A stretch of 58,358 nucleotides of DNA from Leidyana gryllorum EB-2025a (lineage: Eukaryota; Apicomplexa): the NCBI GenBank assembly GCA_048772705.1, contig JBLWGC010000007.1, forward strand, positions 1-58,358, in the 5' to 3' direction. Position 1 is the stretch's first letter, and each line of letters starts with the position of its first letter. The translations under genes and the position numbers were made by a program. Shown here piece after piece: positions 52,395 through 58,358 of the stretch. The notes under the pieces were generated by a model that was not told where the DNA came from, did not search any database, and worked only from the letters and a program-made list of their open reading frames with translations.

Positions 52395-55300
52395 CTAGAT
52401 AGTTAGGGCATCAATCCACGACTCGCTTCGTGGGATCTGGCGAAGGGTTATGGAAAGGCACACCGCGTGTAGAATGCCCAAGGAGCCGATGACCAGCCAC
52501 AAACTTGCAATTATCAGCTGATGAGGATCAATTTTGGGAGTTGGCCAGAGCTGTGGTGCCTTCTTACCATGGTTGGTCCAACGATCTGACACATAGAGTT
52601 TTCGACTCGTTCAACTAGTTCCCGAAGGAGAGTGCAATTATATATCTCCGAGACACCGAGAGCCGACCTCCACATACCTGAAGAGAGTGTGTTAGATGAG
52701 CGGTGATCGTCATCCATATTCATATGTGGGAACGGCTGAACACCTGAGATGAGCTCTGACTCACGGGTCAATGGATTGAATTCCCAGAAGCTCTGTGTAG
52801 TATGAACCCCGATAGCAGCGTTATCCTGTTCTAGTCCCCAGCGCAGAGTGTGATCAAACGACTCTTGAAAGTCTGGATTGCTGACCAAGATGGGTCGTCG
52901 ATACTTGACAGCAGGACTCTCTGGCGTCCGACCAGGTCGGTGTTCGACCTGCAGGGAAGGTTTAATCGGATGGAAATGGTTTGGGTTGGGATGAAGACAG
53001 ACAGAATGGGTTTGAAGGCACGAGGAGAGAGCTCGCTTACGGTGCCGAGGGAGTAGAATATATTGCACGATTGACCAATAGGACAGAGGTCAAAAAAGTC
53101 GCGTTCATGGCTTCTCAGGTAATTGACGCTCGCCCTTTCGAGGAGTTGCTCAACGAAGATGAGTTCCTTGGCGATGAGCTGATAGAGGGCGGAAGCGAAG
53201 TTCATTCTGATAGAAAGAGGCGCTCCTCCGATGCAGTTGAGGAGAGCGGAGGCGGTGGCGGTACGCCCGGTTCTCTGGAAGCGGGGCCAGTTGAGGGCGA
53301 AGTCATCTTCCGATGCGAAGATTGAAGTATCTGGGATGATGGAGAAGATGGCGGCCTCAATCCGATATGTATTGGAGCAATCGCGGTCGAATTTGGTGCA
53401 GAGCTTGGCCATCGCGTTGCAGCGTGCCGATTTGACAATCTCCCGCATCGCGTCTGCAGCTTCTTTGAGTGTATACAGTTTCCTTTCAGTTCGGTTGGTC
53501 CACGGCAGTCGATGATTGAATGAGGGAAAATCGACCTGTATCTTGCCTGCGAGGTCTTCGAGTTCGTTCATCACTTTGTTCTCCATGCGGCCGAGTTGAT
53601 CGAAGCTCATGGATTGTGAGATGCTGCCTGTGGCCCAAACAATACGTTCATCAGTGAGATACAAATAGGGTCTATCCAGTATAGATCCTGGAATTACAAT
53701 GTGCAAATGCGCTGAGTCGACAAGTTCCTCAATGACTTTCTCATCAATAGTGGGTGGAGGAACGCTTGAGAACAAAACTTCCCCCAAAACTGCAAACTCA
53801 GCATAAGTCGTATTCAAATCCTCGATTACAGCCTCAACCTGTCCGATTTCATCTGCCAGCCAGAGTGTGTGGTGCAACGGGCGTTCCAAAGGGCATTGCG
53901 TCCGACTCACCCGCAACACCTAAAGCTTTGTAAAAGTCACCATCAGCTTCTTTGATCAAACAGTGATCCACTATTTCCGGTGAGATGCTATCAGCACCTA
54001 ATTTGTATTTCCGGTATTGGGAATGATCTAACAAGTCAACCTTCACAATGCCGCAGGCGTCACTCAAAATTTGTATAAGTCCGTACACCACGGCTCCCGC
54101 CGCGAGGACTGCGTTCCACGTTGCGTGTCCGCTCACAAAAAGTACTCACCACATCCGGCCACAACGGCAGAATATAAATAGAGCGTGTACTTTATTCGTC
54201 GACGATGGCTCCGGCCTTCGTCCGGGGTCGCAGATAAGACAATGAAGATTGCCGCTGCAGAAAGCGATAGGATAGGAGACATTCTTTCCGCGAAGGAAGT
54301 GGAGCCTCACTGCTGACAACAACGAGGAGGGCTGCAACCGGAAATGCGAACATTGTTCCAGTCAGGGCGTCAGCACTAGTGGAGTTCTCGCCATATACCG
54401 CTGACACCAGGGAAGTGGTGCCGGAGAGCACATCCGATACAGCTGAATGCATTGTCGCCATTGACTTGTCCACAGCAACCCAAGTATTCAATGCTAAGCG
54501 CACCACTTGCATCAGCAGAGCTGTGACCGTTTCGGGAATGACAGAGTCAAGCAAATTGTCATCAATGAACCGTGTATGATAGCGATACACGTGGTCCCAA
54601 CTGAAACTTTCAATATCAGAGAGAACCAAATCCGCAATAATGTCGTGATTCAGTTGAAAGCCGTGAGTTTGATTACTTCCCGCAACAATGTATTGAGTCT
54701 CTTTTAACGAGTGCGCCGTAAAAAACACTGGAGCGTAGAGCGACCTGCCGAAAAAGACACAGATGTGCCTCGGCCACATTGACACCGTCTCACCTGAACG
54801 CCGCAGTCACAACGCTATACGGGTCAGCGCTTAAAAGACGCTCAACCAGATCTTCGATGATCAACAGTCCGGCTTCCACGATCGGGCCCACCTTCACCAG
54901 ACCCTGGAAGTTTGTGTATCCGCCGACCTCACTTTGGGCCAGGCTTGTGTCGTCAGCTCCAAGGTTTCGATTGGGATCGTCTTCTTCTTCCTCCAACCCT
55001 CCCGTACCGACGGCAGGAATGTCCGCTCCCCCGTTGATGCCACCAGTGGCTGGCAGACTCTCTGGTATCTGCACCATTTCGCCTGACATCCAGAAGGCCG
55101 GACGCTTCTCCTGAGCGCCAGATCTGGTGCCAAACTGGCCATACATAATTTCGTAGAGTGATCTCGTGCAGACACAGCGAGGCTGAAGGTATGTCTCCCT
55201 CCCGGAAATGCTTAGAGACATCGCAGCAGCCACTGTGATAATTAGGGTGGACACCACGATGATCCCAATCGCAAAGTCCCGCACTGTTCGACTTGCACGT

Positions 55301-55848
55301 GGTTTTCCCGCTTGGCCTCGATTTGCAGCACAGTGGCTGCGAAACTGCTCTTCGAGCGCGGCTCCGGGTTCGGGGCGGCTCCGCCGGCCCCACCCGAATC
55401 TCTTATGGCCCCAGTTGTATATAAACAGGCTCAGAACAGCACACACCCACGTCACTCCGAGGATCGCGATTAGAACGGGTAACCACACATCCATTAGCAC
55501 ATTCGATACGCTCGTACTGCCCGGTACCCCGTTCAGCATATTTCGAAAGAAGCTCGGCTGGCGCACCTTCAAACCCGCTCGGCTGAACGACTCCACGATT
55601 GATCGAAACTCAAACACCGCCTTCACATTCCGCAATGGACCCGTGTAACTTTCCGAGAACTGAGTAAAAGGGAGGCATAGAAGAGTGAGCCGACGTGACG
55701 AATGCTCTTTCCTCACCCTGTAGTTTGTCTGGTCAACTTCGCAAGCCCAGAATACATTATCTCGTAAGAGCGGCTCACACGCCGACAGGCCTAATGATGA
55801 GTTGAAGGAAGGGCAGGCTCGTGGATGGTCAAAAAAGGGGTTTGCCAT
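52395..55848 (-). CDS. Prominin-like five-transmembrane protein
   Basis: Seven exons: 55848-54794, 54744-54311, 54254-54150, 54108-53911, 53852-53041, 52948-52568 and 52517-52395. These sum to 1,035 codons in exact phase. Two in-frame stretches of 57 and ~66 nt inside exons 1 and 6 have good splice signals and may also be introns. Topology: Cys-containing ectodomain; TM1 (VWLPVLIAILGVTWVCAVL); basic ~45-residue loop; TM2 (FAIGIIVVSTLIITVAAAM); ~275-residue loop starting LQPRCVCT; TM3 (FPVAALLVVVSTAIFIVLSA); 18-residue loop; TM4 (YSAVVAGCVLAAGAVVYGLI); ~445-residue loop; TM5 (LIIASLWLVIGSLGILHAV); 18-residue tail. This is prominin topology. Prominins mark membrane protrusions. Family assignment rests on topology, not on a sequence match. 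Confidence 0.65.
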
Positions 55849-55854
55849 ACTTAA
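55849..55854. promoter_or_regulatory. 6-bp gap between divergent start codons
   Basis: The prominin-like ATG (55846-55848, minus) and the CABLES ATG (55855-55857, plus) are 6 bp apart. The promoters must overlap the opposite coding region, or one start is wrong. Confidence 0.35.
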
Positions 55855-57048
55855 ATGAATAGAGTAGTCGCTAACCAGCAAGCAAACCTAGCAGGTTTGC
55901 AACGGTTACTCCCACAACTCGCACCCTATTCGCCCACTGAACATGCTGATGTGAGTAATTTGAAGCCTCTGCAAGCCACATATCTATCTGCCAGGCATGT
56001 GTCACTTTCCTAACCTCCCTCGGAGCTCCAGATTCCCCGCCCCGATCGAGACCTCGTCAGCCCAAACAGGTCGTTATTGACATCCAGGACGAAGCAGGCA
56101 GCAGTTCACTCTCGAGCCGACCACAACGATGGTGGAAACGGCTCAGAAGGCGGGCTGCCGGCACTCGCCCTCACTCCCATATCCCCCCCGCCCTCCGCTT
56201 ATCTCCTGATCACGGCGACTCCACTCTTCGCCGGGAGGGAGTGAGCTATGCACCTCTGCTAGAACTGCCCCCGCCCTCCTACAACCCCTACGACTTTGAT
56301 CCCATCTCACTTCTCGCGGCACAACCGCAGTCTCCACCACAGGTCGATGAGTTTGGGAACAGCCTGCCGCACAAAGACGAGCTGTCGTCCCAATCTAAGC
56401 TGTCGAGGGCGGCACTTAACAGTGATTTCCAGCGACGGCACCCCACCATTGATCAATCTTTCAGCTTAACAAAATTGCGAACTCTCAAGATGAAAGCTTT
56501 CAATCTCGTAGACGAATATCCAGAGATTCTGGATGTTACAACTCTCGCTTGTGCGTGGGTATACTTCGAACGGTAAGAAGGGACTCTCTTTTTCACTGTC
56601 TCATTCATTGAGCGTTGGAACACCACGGATCTGTGTGTCACGTTTGCGCGCGAATGATTGTGCCACGTTTGCACGCGGATGTGTGTGTCACGTTTGCGCG
56701 CGAATGATTGTGTCACCTTTGCACTGCTGCAGACTCGTGCACCGTGGTGTGGTCACAAAGGGGAATCGGTATATGATTCTTGCCACTTGTGTGGTGTTGG
56801 CATTTAAATTCAATCAAGATGTGAGAGGGAAAGAGCCGTTGGAGCAGCTGTTGGAAACGGTTCTTTGCGAAGGGCTGAACGGAAGAGTGGTACGGGCACA
56901 GATTCTTCGGGCAGAATTGGAGACATTTGCTCATTTGGAGTTCAGTTTGGAGGTAGGTACTCTGGATCATCTACAAAAATTACACAGACAACCAGGTGAC
57001 CGAGGGCGCTATTGGTCCTCATATAAATCACTACAATCACGCAAGTAA
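55855..57048 (+). CDS. CABLES: CABLES-type cyclin-box protein
   Basis: Three exons: 55855-55950, 55995-56572 and 56733-57048, with introns of 44 and 160 nt, giving 329 aa with exact phase. Residues ~1-180 are Pro/Ser/Arg-rich (PRQPKQVVIDIQDEAG, PQRWWKRLRRR). The conserved C-terminal cyclin-like domain starts LNSDFQRRHPTID, with LTKLRTLKMKAFNLV, CAWVYFERLVHRGVVTKGNR, a VVLAFKFNQD helix and LETFAHLEFSLEV, aligning with CABLES1/2. CABLES links CDKs to Abl and p53/p73 signalling in animals. Intron 2 contains a short tandem repeat. Converges on DLST with 76 bp between stops. Confidence 0.88.
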
Positions 57049-57124
57049 AGCAGCGCCCCTGACACCCCCGCGAGCATCACCTCGCCATGTCGCCAAACAA
57101 ACATAAGCTAGAACTGGACAGAAT

Positions 57125-58358
57125 TCAAAGCTGAACAATCAATGAATGATACAGAAGCATATCCGAAACCTACGTCCATGAAAATCTTGGTCGGATCCTC
57201 AATGTAATCTGACACGGCTTTCAGGAAGCTGACGGCCTCACGTCCATCGACAATCCGATGATCGTAAGTCAAAGCCAGATACATTATGGGTCTGATAACA
57301 ATCTGTCCATCTTTAACCACTGGACGATTCACAATAGAGTGCATTCCTGCGAAAAACAAACACAATCATTCAAGAGACAGTACTCTCGCCGCCGCCGGCT
57401 CACCGAGAATGGCGGACTGAGGAGGATTGACAATGGGACAGCCCATCATCGATCCATACACTCCTCCGTTAGAGATCGTGAAGGTTCCTCCTGTCATTTG
57501 CTCGAGTCCGAGCTTCCCGTCGCGAGCAGCCTTAGCCAATCCCAACAATTCGGCTTCCAATTCAACAAGGGTCTTTTTCTCAGCATTCTTGATAACCGGC
57601 ACCGTCAACCCACTGGGAGTTGCCACGGCGACCGAAATGTCACAGTAATTTGGAGTCACGAGATTCTTGCCGTCAAGCACTAAGAGAGAGAGATCGAGAT
57701 CTCAGGATCGATCACCCGATTTGAAATTGAACCTCACCCGAATTGACGCCCGGATACTTTTGGAGAGCTTTTGCACATGCAGCGATGAAGAAGGACATGA
57801 AACCCAACTTGGTGTTGTACTTCTCCAAGATAGCCGGGCCGATACGCTTGCGCAGCTCCATAACATTGCCCATATCACATTCTTGGAAGGTCGTGAGCAG
57901 TACACCGTCAGACTGAGCAGACTTGAGACGTTCGCCGATCCGTTGACGTATTTCGACGAGTGGGACCACCGTCTCGCTCCGGCCGTCTCCGCTGGACGGA
58001 GAGGTCGAGGCGCTGGAAGGGTACGATCTGCACTGATCGGTCGCAACGGTCTCGGTCCGGGCCGACGGGGACGCTTCCTGAGCAGCCGGCGTGGCGCTCG
58101 CACGCGCTCCGCTCTCATAGTCGTCGCCGGAGTCCTCGTTGGAGGGTGTCGGCACATTGACGTCCGGGTCAGTCTCCACCACAAACAATCTGTTGCCAAC
58201 GTAAACTGTGTCTCCGTCGCCAGCGTCGATTGAGAGGAGACGACCACTGACGGGAGCGTTGACATCGACGGAGATTTTGTCGGTGTCAATGATGGCGACG
58301 ACCTCGTCGGCCTCAACCACCTCACCAGGCTGTTTACGCCAAGTCCGGACGGCTCCAG
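57125..58358 (-). CDS. DLST: 2-oxoglutarate dehydrogenase E2, dihydrolipoyl succinyltransferase (5' end missing)
   Basis: Exons 58358(open)-57738, 57679-57404, 57346-57174 and 57130-57125. It transfers the succinyl group in the mitochondrial TCA-cycle complex. The lipoyl domain has the modified Lys in [17 protein letters not shown] Ser/Pro/Ala linker follows without a clear E3-binding domain, as usual for DLST. The catalytic domain includes [53 protein letters not shown] and the active-site [15 protein letters not shown] (His...Asp-Gly). The last intron (43 nt) leaves only Leu-stop in the final exon, restoring the family ending. The transit peptide and start lie beyond the window. Confidence 0.93.

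Noticed and set aside
1-58358. tRNA, rRNA or CRISPR features
   Set aside because: No cloverleaf with A/B boxes, no rRNA core sequence and no regularly spaced short repeats were seen by eye; a covariance search was not possible.

Overview
This is a gene-dense stretch of a eukaryotic nuclear genome. Reading frames of conserved eukaryotic proteins (MCM7, DDX1, DDX60, SWR1/SRCAP ATPase, DOP1, CDC50, GALE, TYW3, DLST E2) are broken by short GT-AG introns, mostly 40-60 nt. A CABLES-type cyclin, a five-span prominin-like protein, a GPR180/TMEM145-like seven-span receptor and DDX60 together suggest Holozoa (an animal or a close unicellular relative). I cannot name the species. Gene models were assembled by eye from splice signals, reading phase and family conservation. 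Most spliced models close with an exact multiple of three.

Layout. Positions 1-2380 hold the end of one gene and an intron-poor gene for a filamentous-hemagglutinin-like beta-helix protein. Positions 2380-8217 are five tandem ~1.1 kb repeats. Each carries the same chain of hairpins ending in a 7-bp stem and TTTT. A 324-bp solo LTR with a 5-bp target duplication sits between units 3 and 4. From 8.7 kb to the end there is almost nothing but genes, in alternating head-to-head and tail-to-tail order: MFS transporter><GALE; DDX60><TYW3; chitin-binding protein><MCM7; MCM7<>CKS; CKS><CDC50; small protein P1<>DDX1; DDX1><paralog P2; GPR180-like<>a three-gene plus-strand cluster; DOP1<>RING; SWR1<>PI-PLC; prominin-like<>CABLES; CABLES><DLST (cut by the window edge).

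Themes. Five divergent pairs have only 38-80 bp between start codons and a sixth appears to have 6 bp, so promoters must be tiny and shared. Three convergent pairs overlap inside their coding sequences. Two plus-strand ORFs overlap as ATGA. Cell-cycle and chromatin functions recur (MCM7 and CKS share a promoter; SWR1; CABLES), as do membrane-trafficking ones (DOP1, CDC50).

The most unusual item is the repeat array. Its conserved hairpins, a plus-strand bias of G.U pairs in three main stems, a splice-donor-like GTGAGT held inside a hairpin and a 3' stem followed by TTTT resemble a tandem family of structured RNA genes, possibly spliced-leader or snRNA-like. This is a hypothesis from sequence only.
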